Below, in pieces: positions 16,369 to 24,880 of a DNA stretch of 64,000 nucleotides. The translations under genes and the position numbers were made by a program. The notes below the pieces were generated by a model, which saw only the letters and a program-made list of their open reading frames with translations, ran no database searches and was not told where the DNA came from. Within the stretch, counting starts at the first letter, position 1; every line of letters starts with the position of its first letter. The stretch lies in the NCBI RefSeq assembly GCF_020991375.1, contig NZ_JAJLQZ010000021.1, positions 23,768 to 87,767 of the forward strand, written 5' to 3'. This DNA comes from Glycomyces amatae. GTDB taxonomy: Bacteria > Actinomycetota > Actinomycetes > Mycobacteriales > Micromonosporaceae.

Positions 16369-18246
16369 CTAGTCCTCGGCGAGCACGATGATCTTGTCGC
16401 CGGGCTGGAGCATGATCTGCTGGGCCTTGTCCGGGTTCAGGTGCACGCCGTAGCTGGGGGCGTGCGGCGCCTCGGCGGCCACGCGGTAGCCGATGGCCGT
16501 CTCGTTCCGCCTGCGGGCCGACTCGGCGACCGTGTAGAAGTTGACCGGCGTCCCCGTGCGCACGTAGTGGTCGGCGGCCTTGAGGTAGATCTCGGAGCCG
16601 TCGGGGCTGAACAGGTTCGCGAACACCTGCGACAGGTGCGGGTTCTCGGCGGTCTGGGTCAGCAGCAGGCTGATGAGCTTGTCGCTGACGATGAAGTCGT
16701 CGGCCTGCGTGACCTGCGCGAGCGTCCGGTTGCGGTCGTCGGCCATCTCCGACACCACCTTGAAGCGGGTGCCGGTGCGCTGGGCCATGTCGCGCAGGTG
16801 GAGCAGGGTCACGAGCGTCTTCGAGTCGGCCAGCTGCGGCGCGACGTCGTCGGAGCACAGCGCGATGATGTGGTTGTACGAGCCAGGGTTCAGCGTCTCG
16901 AGGAGGCGCCGGTCGGTGGGGTCGTCCTCCTTGAAGTTGAGGCCCTGGACGCGCATGGTCGGGCCGATCTTACGGATCGCCTCGGCCGCGTCGGGGTGGT
17001 CGGTGACCACGTCGGTGATCGAACCGGGCGTCACGTACTGGTCGAGCTGCTCGAGGATCGTCCGGGACATGGCGTTCCAGCCGAGGATGAGGGTGCGCTC
17101 GGGCCGGTTCCCGGTGTCGCCGCGCGCGACGATGGCGCTCTCGTCGATCGCGGGGCGCGAGCCGTCGAGGCGGATCGCGGAGTCGTCGGCGGCGATGAGG
17201 ATGAGCTTGTCGCCGGTCTGGAGGTTGGCGCTCGCGGGCGGGTTGACGATGCAGCGGCCCTCCTTGGTGAGGACGCCGATGAGCGAGGAGGTCCGGTACG
17301 AGTGCAGGGCCTGGCCGAGGGGCCGGCCGTACAGGCCGGGCTCGTCCACCATGTAGATCTCGTCGCCGCCGAAGTCGAGCAGGTCGGTGTAGACGACCGA
17401 GAGGCCGGACTGGCGGCAGGTCTGCACCATCAGGCGGGCCATGAGGTCGTTGGCGTCGACCACGTGCGCGGCGCGGCCCCCGGCGAGGCGCGCGGCCGGG
17501 AGGTTCCGGCCGTCGGCGACGGCGCCGACCACGTGGCAGCGCAGCGGGCCCTCGCCGCCGTGGGTGACGGCCAGGAGGCTGCGGACGAGCTGGGCGTCGG
17601 GGTCCTCCTCGGCGGAGGTCAGGAGGATGACGCTCTTGGCCTGGGCGGGGTTGACCAGGGCGATGTCGGCCGGGTCGGCGGGGTCGCCGGTGCGGCAGAC
17701 GACGTGCGTCGACTTGAGGTCGGCGATCTTCGCGCGGATCTCGTCCTCCATCTCGACCTTGTCGCGGTCGGCGAGGATCGCGATGCACGCGCGCTTCTCG
17801 CTCTCGTTGGCCTCCACCAGTTCCGAGATGACGATGAAGACCTGGTCCGACCATCCGAGAATGACGGTGTGATCCTTCTCAACGACGAACGAGCGGCCTT
17901 TCCGGAGGTCTTCGAGTTTCGCGTCGAGACCGGTGGTGAGCACACCCACGAGTGAGGACAGGATCACCAGGCCGCCGATGGTCGTGGCGAACATGATGAC
18001 CATGGAGGCGAAGTTGAAATCGGCGTCGCCGGTGATGGTCCCGGCGTCGAGGATGTGGATGAACGAAGTCCACAGAGTACTGCCGAGGCCGCCGGATCCC
18101 GAGCCTATGGCCAGGAGCAGCAGGGCGCCGAGCGCGGTGAGCACCAAGGTGATCACGGTCAGCCACCCGATGAGCGCCTTCGTGCCCTTCGACATGGTGT
18201 TGTCGAACCAATAGCGCGTCCGCTGCTTGAACGTCGGTTCGGACAT
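16369..18246 (-). CDS. CASTOR/POLLUX-like ion channel with RCK-type domains
   Basis: A 625-residue membrane protein. Two N-terminal membrane helices (GTKALIGWLTVITLVLTALG and MVIMFATTIGGLVILSSLVG) flank a pore-like segment with LGSTLWTSFIHILDAG. A long cytoplasmic part follows with two nucleotide-binding RCK-like units: DHTVILGWSDQVFIVISELV near residue 140 and RTLILGWNAMSRTILEQL near 390. The order matches the CASTOR/POLLUX/SYM8 family, which in plants are nuclear cation channels; the bacterial members are thought to be K+ or Ca2+ channels, with function largely untested. The start at 18246 has AAAGGA upstream and fits the family start; the longer frame to 18336 adds a proline-arginine leader with no membrane logic. 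Confidence 0.85.
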   Translation of the reverse strand: MSEPTFKQRTRYWFDNTMSKGTKALIGWLTVITLVLTALGALLLLAIGSGSGGLGSTLWTSFIHILDAGTITGDADFNFASMVIMFATTIGGLVILSSLVGVLTTGLDAKLEDLRKGRSFVVEKDHTVILGWSDQVFIVISELVEANESEKRACIAILADRDKVEMEDEIRAKIADLKSTHVVCRTGDPADPADIALVNPAQAKSVILLTSAEEDPDAQLVRSLLAVTHGGEGPLRCHVVGAVADGRNLPAARLAGGRAAHVVDANDLMARLMVQTCRQSGLSVVYTDLLDFGGDEIYMVDEPGLYGRPLGQALHSYRTSSLIGVLTKEGRCIVNPPASANLQTGDKLILIAADDSAIRLDGSRPAIDESAIVARGDTGNRPERTLILGWNAMSRTILEQLDQYVTPGSITDVVTDHPDAAEAIRKIGPTMRVQGLNFKEDDPTDRRLLETLNPGSYNHIIALCSDDVAPQLADSKTLVTLLHLRDMAQRTGTRFKVVSEMADDRNRTLAQVTQADDFIVSDKLISLLLTQTAENPHLSQVFANLFSPDGSEIYLKAADHYVRTGTPVNFYTVAESARRRNETAIGYRVAAEAPHAPSYGVHLNPDKAQQIMLQPGDKIIVLAED

Positions 18247-18461
18247 CGGGGAGTCCTTTCTGGGGGAACGGGTGTCGACCGGGCCGACTCGGGGCGGAGG
18301 CGAGTCGAACCGGGGAGGTCGCGGGGTGTCGACCATTGATACCGCATTGCGTCCACTTCGGGACGGTCACGCGGAGTGATCCGGGGGTCGGGGAGGCGTC
18401 GGCGAGGGCGCGGCGACCGGAGGGCCACCGACCACCATAGAACTCGGGCGGGGAGGGCGCG

Positions 18462-19679
18462 CTAGGGGACGGGCGCGACCCGGATCGCCAGGCGGGTGTG
18501 GCGCTTGGGGACCGTGAACCGGGCCCCCCGCGCCGCTTCCGGTTCGTCGTCGCCCCGGTAGGCGACGATCTGGAGGTTCACGCCGTCGCGGCACACGCGG
18601 TCCCACAGCCGGACCTGCTCGGCGACCCGCACGGCGAGGGCCGTGCCGCCGGGACCGTGGCCCCGCACGCCGATCTCGTTGCCGCCGGGGACGCGGCGGC
18701 ACACGGCGTACGCGAAGTCGCCGCCCTCGACCACGGCCGGGTTCGCCCAGCGCATGAGGAGCCGCTGGAGGCCGTGGTCGCCGAAGGGCGCGCTCATGCG
18801 CCCGTACCCGGCGAAGGCGCAGGCCAGCCACAGCGACAGCTGGGAGGCGTCCTCGTTCACCTTGAGGCGCACGGGGGTCCACACGGTGGTGCCGCGCCCG
18901 TCGAGCGCGCCGGTGGCGCCCTCGGCGTCGACCTCGCCCTCGACGTGGAAGGTCATGATCCGGCCCTCGGAGAGCTCGACGGTCTGGCCGTCGTGGCTGC
19001 CGAGGCCGCGCATGGGCATGAAGCCGCAGCCCACGACGGAGCGGCTGCGCATGACGCCGTCGCGGTAGTCGAAGGCGACCGAGTGCTCGCAGCTGCGGAT
19101 GGAGAGCGGGGCGACGAGCCTGCCGCCGTCGGCCAGCTGGCCCCACCAGGCGGGGGGCAGGTCCCAGGTGCCGACGGTGACGATGATGCGGTCGTACGGG
19201 GCGCCTTCGGGGGCGCCGAGCTCGCCGTCGCCCTGGACGACCTGGACGCGCCGGCACCCGGCCTCGTCGAGGGCCTTGCGGGCGCGCATCACCGTGTCGG
19301 CGTCGATGTCCACTGTGGTGACCGAGCCGTGGGAGCCGACGAGGGCGTCGAGGAGCGCGGCGTTGTAGCCGGTGCCGGCGCCGATCTCGAGCACGCGGTG
19401 GCCGGGGCGGACGTCGAGCTGCTCGAGCATCTCGGCGACGATCGCGGGCTGGGAGGCGGAGCTGACGGCGTCGCCGTCGCTGTTGCGCTTGGTGACGTAC
19501 ACGTCGTCGGCGTAGGCCGCGCGCAGCGGCGCCTCGTAGAGGAAGCAGTGGCGGGGGACGGCGAGCATGGCGGCCTCGACCGACGCGCTGCGGATCACCC
19601 CGTTCGACCGCAGGTTCCCCACGAGCCGGGCGCGCAAACGGCTCGCTTCATTACCGGAAGTATCGGTGCGATCACCCAC
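18462..19679 (-). CDS. Pcm-like SAM methyltransferase of the FxLD lanthipeptide-associated type
   Basis: A 405-residue protein starting at GTG. The first 210 residues are a protein-isoaspartate-methyltransferase-like Rossmann domain: VPRHCFLYEAPLRAAYADD, SSASQPAIVAEMLEQL, the SAM site VLEIGAGTGYNAALL, and RIIVTVGTWDLPPAWWGQLADGG. The FMPMRG block and a 190-residue C-terminal extension match the methyltransferases that modify FxLD and related class I lanthipeptides, rather than plain L-isoaspartate repair enzymes. In such clusters it esterifies an aspartate of a ribosomal peptide. No precursor with an FxLD motif, no LanB/LanC and no protease are in this window, so it appears as an orphan. A transposase-less element sits 176 bases upstream. 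The family call is from memory of conserved blocks. Confidence 0.75.
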   Translation of the reverse strand: MGDRTDTSGNEASRLRARLVGNLRSNGVIRSASVEAAMLAVPRHCFLYEAPLRAAYADDVYVTKRNSDGDAVSSASQPAIVAEMLEQLDVRPGHRVLEIGAGTGYNAALLDALVGSHGSVTTVDIDADTVMRARKALDEAGCRRVQVVQGDGELGAPEGAPYDRIIVTVGTWDLPPAWWGQLADGGRLVAPLSIRSCEHSVAFDYRDGVMRSRSVVGCGFMPMRGLGSHDGQTVELSEGRIMTFHVEGEVDAEGATGALDGRGTTVWTPVRLKVNEDASQLSLWLACAFAGYGRMSAPFGDHGLQRLLMRWANPAVVEGGDFAYAVCRRVPGGNEIGVRGHGPGGTALAVRVAEQVRLWDRVCRDGVNLQIVAYRGDDEPEAARGARFTVPKRHTRLAIRVAPVP

Positions 19680-19937
19680 GACTCCAAGGGTACGTCCGAT
19701 GCGCCGCGGGCGCCTCCACCGGTGTCACCCTTTGGAAGGCCGCATCGGTCGCCGGGGAGGAGGACGGGGCGCAGGAGTCGAGCCCCGGGAGCCGGACGGC
19801 GGGCGCCGCACTCGGGGAAGCCGAGGCCGCATGGAGTCCGGCGACGGGGCCTAACCCCAATGTCGTTCAGTTAGGGGAGCCGGTCTTAGTCCGGTGTTCG
19901 GGCGGTCGACGAACTAGCGTCGGGAAATCGGGGGGAG

Positions 19938-20270
19938 GTGCGTTGCCGGGGCTGGGCGGGTTCGTGGCCGGGGTTCAGGCGAGCAGCGAGGCAGAGACGA
20001 GGGGTCGGTCCTGGGTGCGTTGCCGAGGCGGTGTCGGTGCTCGGGTGGGGTTAGGGCGGGCGGCGACGGCGTAAGGGAGGGGCCGGTCCTGCGGTGGTCG
20101 CCGAGGCCGGGGTGGTTGTTGGGTGAGGTTCGAGCGGTCAGCGATGGCGCGAGGGGCGGCGAGCTTGAGTGCGTTGCCGGGGCCGGGCTGGTGCCCGGTG
20201 AGGGTTCGGGCGGCGACGAAGCCGGGGGCCGGGACCGAGGTAGGTGGCCGGGGCCGGGGCGGTGTGGGTC
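19938..20270. repeat. Degenerate tandem repeat, about five copies of 74-79 bp
   Basis: The landmark GTGCGTTGCCGGGGCYGGG, or a close variant, recurs at about 19938, 20015, 20094, 20169 and 20243, followed each time by a GTGAGGTTCGGGCGG-like block and a GCGACGRCGCGAGGGG-like block. The period is not a multiple of three, so it was not shaped by one reading frame. The array fills the left third of the element. Confidence 0.65.
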
Positions 20271-20395
20271 GCGCCGCTGCCGGTCATCGCTGCGGCGGCG
20301 GCGGGGTCGGTGGTGGCCGGGCTCGCCGAAGCGGCCTGCCGGGCGGTGGATGCCGCAGGAGTCGCAGTGCAGGGCATCGTCGTCGTGGTGGTCAT
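20138..20395 (-). CDS. Small hypothetical protein inside the element
   Basis: An 85-residue frame that I do not recognise. Its support is translational: AAGGAGGTGA at 20403-20412 (minus strand), seven bases before the ATG, is complementary to the 16S rRNA 3' end over ten bases. Residues 1-52 are rich in Thr, Ala and Ser (MTTTTTMPCTATPAAS) with one Cys. The last 30 residues are Arg/Pro-rich because they read into the tandem repeats, and the stop falls inside the third copy. It may be a passenger gene whose natural end was lost, a short peptide, or a leader frame. Nothing in it suggests transposition. Confidence 0.4.
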   Translation of the reverse strand: MTTTTTMPCTATPAASTARQAASASPATTDPAAAAAMTGSGATHTAPAPATYLGPGPRLRRRPNPHRAPARPRQRTQARRPSRHR

Positions 20396-21131
20396 GGTGG
20401 GTTCACCTCCTTCCAAAGGTGTGGTCGCGTCCTCGCGGGCACGCGATGGTGGTCGCGTCGCCTGGCGAGGCTGCCCCGCGGCGCTGTCTCGCATCGCCGT
20501 CGAGTAGTCGCCGTAGCGGCCTGCCGGTCCTATCCGGCGTGCCGGATGTGGCTCGGTTCGTCCTGTCCTTCCTGTCGGTGGTGGTGGTCGGGTGGGTGTG
20601 CTGGATACGCCCGGGGGTGTGTGCGGGACTCCGACTGTGCTGGCCGGCGGTACCTCCTCAAGGAGGCCGCACTCCCGTCACATGCCCGTAGACCGCGGTG
20701 ACGGTGGTACCAGCGCAGGACCGGAACGCGAGACGAGCAACCCCCGTCCTAGCTGCGAGGGCGGCCCCGACACCAGTGGGCGGTACGAGCGGCCAGAGGC
20801 TGTCGTAGTCTGCATTAAATGAACACATCTCGTTCGCTTGCACTGATTCCGTAACCCTGTACGTACCCCAATCATCCCCCCGATAGCCCCACCCCGGCAA
20901 CACCCACACGGGTAGAGAACCCTCACGTTTCCACCGGTGCCCCTGCACCGCAACAACACCGACCACCGGATCCACAATGGCGCCCCGCCCGCCCGACCCT
21001 CCACTACCTCGGGCCCGCCAACCGACCCCAGCCCTCCACCCACCGCTTCGTCGCCGCCGCTTTAACCGCTCCCCCAACGCGACCGGCACCCGACCGACCC
21101 ACCCCGGCGCCCTAACTGAACGGCATTGGGC

Positions 21132-21989
21132 CTAGCCCTCGTGATCGCATCTCGCGTCGAGCATCGCCCACAGGTCCTCGCGCTGCGTCTGCGGCACCTC
21201 GACCGGCGTCGCGACCGGCTCGGCGCCGTCGATCGCGATCCACACCATGAACCCGAACGGCTGCTTCGCGTCGCCCACCGCGTGGCCGCTGCACCGGGAG
21301 GCGTCGAAGCCGATCGGCACCACCACCTCGCCGCCGGGCCCCGGCACCGGATCACCGGCGCTCAGCTCGAAGAGCACGCTCCCCCGCACCTCGGTCACGG
21401 CGAGCACCGCCCCCGCCAGCGGCCGCACCGCCAGCTCCCCCGCGAGCGTGCCGTCCCCGGCCTCCGCCAGCGCCCCCAGCTCGACCTCGGCCGCCGCCCG
21501 CACCGCCTGCGCCGCGCACGCCTCCCGCACCAGCCGGTCGAGGGTCCCGTTCGGGTGAGGCAGCGCGGCCGCGACCTCGTGCACCGCACCGTCCTCGGTC
21601 GCGACCCTCAGCAGCGCCGTCGCGGGCGCGGCCGTCGACGCGGTCCCGTCGGGGCACCGCGCCTCCCCGTACTCGGTCATCAGGTCCCGCGGGTTCACGC
21701 TCGGCGGCACCTCCGCGTCGAACGCCTGCTCCCCCAAGGGCGCGAACGACTCCGTGACCAGCTCGACGCCGAGCACCCGCACCGGCGCGTCCCCGTGGTT
21801 GGTCACCGCGACCGCCACGACGCCCGGTTCCATGAACGAGCGCCGGATCTCGGCGGTGGCGCTCAGGTCGGGGGCGGCGGACGGCGCGACCGGTGCGGCG
21901 GGCTCGGGTCGGGCCGAGTGCCCGGCCAGCCCGGCGGCCATGGCGGCCAGGAGGAACGCTCCGACGATGCCGATCCGGGCCCAGCGCAC
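21132..21989 (-). CDS. Hypothetical exported protein
   Basis: A 285-residue protein of unknown function. It begins MRWARIGIVGAFLLAAMAAG, an uncleaved anchor or signal peptide, then a Pro/Ala linker (ARPEPAAPVAPSAAP). The rest is beta-rich, with AVAVTNHGDAPVRVLGVELV and later ELAVRPLAGAVLAVTEVRG, suggesting one or two Ig-like sandwiches. It also has a pair of cysteines near residue 110 and 150 and another near 240. It probably sits on the outer face of the membrane. Its TAG stop coincides with the right flank of the transposase-less element; removing the element leaves the same stop, so the protein does not seem truncated. No operon partner. Confidence 0.7.
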   Translation of the reverse strand: MRWARIGIVGAFLLAAMAAGLAGHSARPEPAAPVAPSAAPDLSATAEIRRSFMEPGVVAVAVTNHGDAPVRVLGVELVTESFAPLGEQAFDAEVPPSVNPRDLMTEYGEARCPDGTASTAAPATALLRVATEDGAVHEVAAALPHPNGTLDRLVREACAAQAVRAAAEVELGALAEAGDGTLAGELAVRPLAGAVLAVTEVRGSVLFELSAGDPVPGPGGEVVVPIGFDASRCSGHAVGDAKQPFGFMVWIAIDGAEPVATPVEVPQTQREDLWAMLDARCDHEG

Positions 21990-22073
21990 GGCGCCTCCTC
22001 ATCGAGCCGTCGACGGCGCGGCGGGCTCCCCGCCGCGGACCGGTCCAGTCTGGCACCGCGGCCGCGCCCTGTG

Positions 22074-22418
22074 AAGCCCTCGCGCCCTTCACCGCGGTCG
22101 CCGTCAGCGGTCGAACGAAGGCATCGACTTCGGCTGCGGTGTCGGACAAGGGCGTCGCTGGACGAACCCGCTGCGCGGAGAAGCGCTCCGCCGCCAGCGG
22201 TCGAACCCCCGGCGGTCGAGCGACCGCTTCGGCGTCGGCCCAGACCCGCCGTCGAAGCGAACCGGCCGTGGGGTCCGCTAGGCGGGGATCGGCCGCGGCG
22301 CCGACCAGGGCGCGCCGCTGGACGAACCGCCGAGCGGAGAGGCGCCCCGCCGCCAGCGGTCGAGCACCCGGGCTGGCGACCGCTTCGGCATCGTCCGAGA
22401 CCGGCCGCGGCGGGTCCG
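22074..22418. repeat. Degenerate repeats downstream of a methyltransferase gene
   Basis: The 429-base stretch 21990-22418 has no gene. It holds diverged copies of a block with CCGCCAGCGGTCGA (landmark at about 22105, 22195 and 22354) followed by GACCGCTTCGGCRTCG and GGGTCCGCTA-CGGGGA. The last copy runs into the stop codon of the methyltransferase gene at 22419, and the one before it carries a matching GTCCGCTAGGCGGGGA. This suggests duplication of that gene's 3' end region. Confidence 0.55.
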
Positions 22419-23231
22419 CTACGCGGGGAGGCCCGCCGCCGTCAGCAGGTGGTTGCTCGCGCCCAGCAGGGAGGGCTCGGACTCGATGACCCGCAGGCCC
22501 TCCATGAGGTGGCCGCGCAGCCGCTCGTCGTCGATGAGGCGCTCCAGCTCGGGGATGTAGCCGGGGAAGCCCTGCACAGCGTACTGAGCGGCCCCGGCCA
22601 GGCCCGCGTCCGCGAACTCGGACGCGACCTCGCCCGGATGCGCCAGGTACGCGGTCGTGAACACGTCCTGCTCGTAGTACCGCAGGTCGCCTTCGCGCAG
22701 GATGCGCAGGCTGCCGTCGGGGGACAGGCCCTTGTCCTCGCCGCCCGCCCCGAACAGCAGGTAGTCGTTCCAGGCGGCGCTGCGGTTGATGGTCACGGCC
22801 GCGACGACCCCGCCGGGCCGGGTGCACCGCCGCGCCTCCGCCAGCGCCTGCACCCGCTGGGCCCGGTCGGTCAGGTGGTACAGGGGGCCCATGAGCAGCA
22901 CCGCGTCGAAACTCGAGTCCCCGCAAGGGAGTTCGCGCGCGTCGCCGACGACCGCCTCGACGCCGGGCAGCCGCGCGGCGACGGCGACCTGGCTCGCGAC
23001 GGGGTCGACGAGGGTGACCCGGTGCCCGTCGGCGGCCAGCCACGCCGAGTGGATCCCGGTGGCGCCGCCGACGTCGAGCACGTCGAGGTCCTTGCCGGGG
23101 AGTATGCGGCGCAGCAGGTCCTGCATGCGCGCGAACTCCAGGCGGCCGCGCGCGTTCCGCGTCAGCCGCTCGCGTTCGCCGCCGCGCTCGTAGTAGGCCG
23201 CGATCTCGGTTTCGAGTTCCCATTCGCTCAT
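22419..23231 (-). CDS. Class I SAM-dependent methyltransferase
   Basis: A 270-residue Rossmann-fold methyltransferase (Methyltransf_11/25 type). The SAM motif is LDVLDVGGATGIHSAWLA (about residues 48-65), motif II is HRVTLVDPV, and the post-II block is VVGDARELPCGDSSFDAVLLMGPLYHL, typical of small-molecule methyltransferases. Its 110-residue C-terminal part (NRSAAWNDYLLFG, then YEQDVFTTAYLAHPGEVASEF) probably forms the substrate cap. Substrate unknown. The ATG at 23231 opens MSEWELETEIAAYYERG, the usual start; an extension to 23333 is unlikely. No partner genes; the repeated region follows. Confidence 0.82.
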   Translation of the reverse strand: MSEWELETEIAAYYERGGERERLTRNARGRLEFARMQDLLRRILPGKDLDVLDVGGATGIHSAWLAADGHRVTLVDPVASQVAVAARLPGVEAVVGDARELPCGDSSFDAVLLMGPLYHLTDRAQRVQALAEARRCTRPGGVVAAVTINRSAAWNDYLLFGAGGEDKGLSPDGSLRILREGDLRYYEQDVFTTAYLAHPGEVASEFADAGLAGAAQYAVQGFPGYIPELERLIDDERLRGHLMEGLRVIESEPSLLGASNHLLTAAGLPA

Positions 23232-23424
23232 CCGTCGATGGTCCGGGAAGCGTTTGCGGACCGCCACCGATTTACGGCCGGGACACGCGAACGGCGGCCG
23301 GTCTGCCGGGCCCGTGCACTCCCGCAAGCGCATGGGGCCGGTCGGCTGGCCGCCGCTGTGCTATCTCACCTCATCGCCTCCGAGGCCCGGCGCGCGGCTC
23401 CCCCGCGAAGCGGGCCGGGCGGCC

Positions 23425-24042
23425 TCAGCCCGCGGCGACCCGCAGGCCGAGGGCGACCATCACCGCGCCGGTGACCCCGTTGATCCAGGCGCGCACGCGC
23501 GGCCGGTCGAGCAGTTTGCGCAGGAGTCCGATCAGGTTGGCCAGCAACAGGAACCATACGGCGACAACGGTCATGGCGACGGCCGCGAGCTCGCCGATGA
23601 GCCCCCATTCGGCGCCGGAGCCGATGAACTGGGGCATGAGCGCGGTGAAGAACACGGCGGCCTTGGGGTTGAGCACGTTGCACAGCAGGCCGGAGCGGAA
23701 CGCGGCCGCGCGGCTCATGCCGTGGTCGAGCTCGATCGCGTCGGCGGGCGTGCGCCGCTCCTTGATCGCGGCGCGGATCGAGCGGACGCCCAGGTAGACG
23801 AGGTAGGCCGCGCCCGCGAACTTGACGACGGCGAACGCGACCGCCGAGGCCGCGAGGAGTGCGGCCATCCCTGCGGAGGCGGCGAAGACCCACACCGAGA
23901 CGCCGAGTCCGATCCCGATCGCGGTCCACATCCCGCTGGCGCGCCCGGCGAGGACCGTGTTGCGCACGACCATCGCGAAGTCGGGTCCGGGGACGATGGC
24001 GGCGATGAGGATCGCCAGCGCGAAGAGCAGCAGCACGGTCAT
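23425..24042 (-). CDS. LysE/RhtB family exporter
   Basis: A 205-residue membrane protein with about six helices. It carries the family N-terminal signature IVPGPDFAMVVRNTVLAGRASGM and GIGLGVSVWVFAASAGMAALL, then VKFAGAAYLVYLGVRSIRAA and GLLCNVLNPKAAVFF. The family exports amino acids or related small molecules, driven by proton motive force; the exact substrate is not inferable. The start at 24042 is fixed by GAGGAG about five bases upstream. The gene stands alone. Confidence 0.9.
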   Translation of the reverse strand: MTVLLLFALAILIAAIVPGPDFAMVVRNTVLAGRASGMWTAIGIGLGVSVWVFAASAGMAALLAASAVAFAVVKFAGAAYLVYLGVRSIRAAIKERRTPADAIELDHGMSRAAAFRSGLLCNVLNPKAAVFFTALMPQFIGSGAEWGLIGELAAVAMTVVAVWFLLLANLIGLLRKLLDRPRVRAWINGVTGAVMVALGLRVAAG

Positions 24043-24175
24043 CGGGTCTCCTCGGTTCGGGTGGGGACCCGTCGATACTGGCACCGCCGGGGGCCGGTCG
24101 CATCAGGATGATGACCGGGTTCACCGACCGGGTCCGGGCGCGGGGTCGCCGCAGCGCCGCTCCCATGGGACCTGC

Positions 24176-24880
24176 TCAGGCGGGGTCGCTGCGTCGCCAG
24201 TACTGCTTCTTGTCCTTGTCGTAGACGACGACGCCCAGGACGGCGAGCTCGTCGCGCAGCTCCCGCAGGTCGTCCTCCTTCGACTTCTCCAGGGCCTGCC
24301 CGCGGGCCTTGAGCACCGCGTCGGCGCCCTTCGGGAGCCCCTCGGCGCCGGGGACCCAGCGGCGGAACTCGTCGGCGTACGGGTCGCCGTCGGGCAGCCA
24401 GGCGTATCCGTGCCGGCGCAGGGCGGCCGCGAGCTCGTCGCGGTCGAGGTCGAACGGGACGCGGGCGAGTTCCTGGCGGCGGTGGCCGAGCACGACGAGC
24501 TGCTTGTCCTGCACGAACACCGAGGCCGTGTCGGCGCGGTCGACGCCGCGCCGGTAGTCGCCGCGTTCGAGTTCGAGCCGGGCGGAGCCGACGGTGACGG
24601 TGAGCATCTCGTGGATCGCCCACAGGGCCAGGAGGACGCCGACGACGAGGCCGAGCGCGAGGGCGACGATGAGCCGCACCGTCTCGGGCAGATCGGTGAA
24701 CAGCTCGAACAGGCCTTGGAAGGGGAACCAGGAGAGCCCGGTGATCCACTCGGCGACGAGGGACAGCCCCCATCCGAGGGCGGCCCCCACGAGCGGCAGG
24801 CCCGCGAGGAGCGCCGGCCTGGCCCAGGCCGGGTCGGCCACGGTGGTGCGGGCGCCGCCGGCGGTGCGATCGGTGGACAT
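24176..24880 (-). CDS. YqeB-like membrane protein with PH-type domain
   Basis: A 234-residue protein with two membrane helices (PALLAGLPLVGAALGWGLSL and VRLIVALALGLVVGVLLALW) followed by a soluble part. The first soluble portion (LTVTVGSARLELERGDYRRG, SVFVQDKQLVVLGHRRQELARV) has the strand pattern of a bacterial PH domain. The C-terminal helical part ends LAVLGVVVYDKDKKQYWRR. This layout resembles YqeB-like proteins of actinobacteria and bacilli, whose function is unknown. The ATG at 24880 with GGCGGCGAG upstream is preferred over 24949. The protein should be a cytoplasm-facing membrane protein. Confidence 0.7.
   Translation of the reverse strand: MSTDRTAGGARTTVADPAWARPALLAGLPLVGAALGWGLSLVAEWITGLSWFPFQGLFELFTDLPETVRLIVALALGLVVGVLLALWAIHEMLTVTVGSARLELERGDYRRGVDRADTASVFVQDKQLVVLGHRRQELARVPFDLDRDELAAALRRHGYAWLPDGDPYADEFRRWVPGAEGLPKGADAVLKARGQALEKSKEDDLRELRDELAVLGVVVYDKDKKQYWRRSDPA

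Larger units (their letters stand above)
19855..21131. mobile_element. Transposase-less element bounded by IS-like terminal inverted repeats
   Basis: Left end 19856-19876 and right end 21110-21130 are inverted repeats matching at 20 of 21 positions (outer CCCAATG, inner TTCAGTTAGGG). From memory they resemble the ends of actinobacterial IS4-type elements. A 4-base CCTA flanks both sides (19850-19853 and 21131-21134), a possible target duplication. The right CCTA overlaps the stop codon of the neighbouring gene. Inside the 1.27 kb there is no frame resembling a transposase on either strand. The content is a 77-bp tandem array, one small frame with a near-perfect ribosome site, and a non-coding right half. 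This is the architecture of a mobile insertion cassette moved in trans, or a heavily decayed IS. Confidence 0.6.

Noticed and set aside
20020..20701. Plus-strand frames of 192-223 codons inside the element
   Set aside because: They run through the tandem repeats and have no ribosome site or family resemblance; the composition is Arg/Gly/Trp-rich as expected from chance in GC-rich DNA.
20658..21089. A 143-codon minus-strand frame at the right half of the element, considered as a decayed transposase
   Set aside because: It has no DDE-type motif, no recognisable transposase block and poor codon bias. I could not call it a gene.
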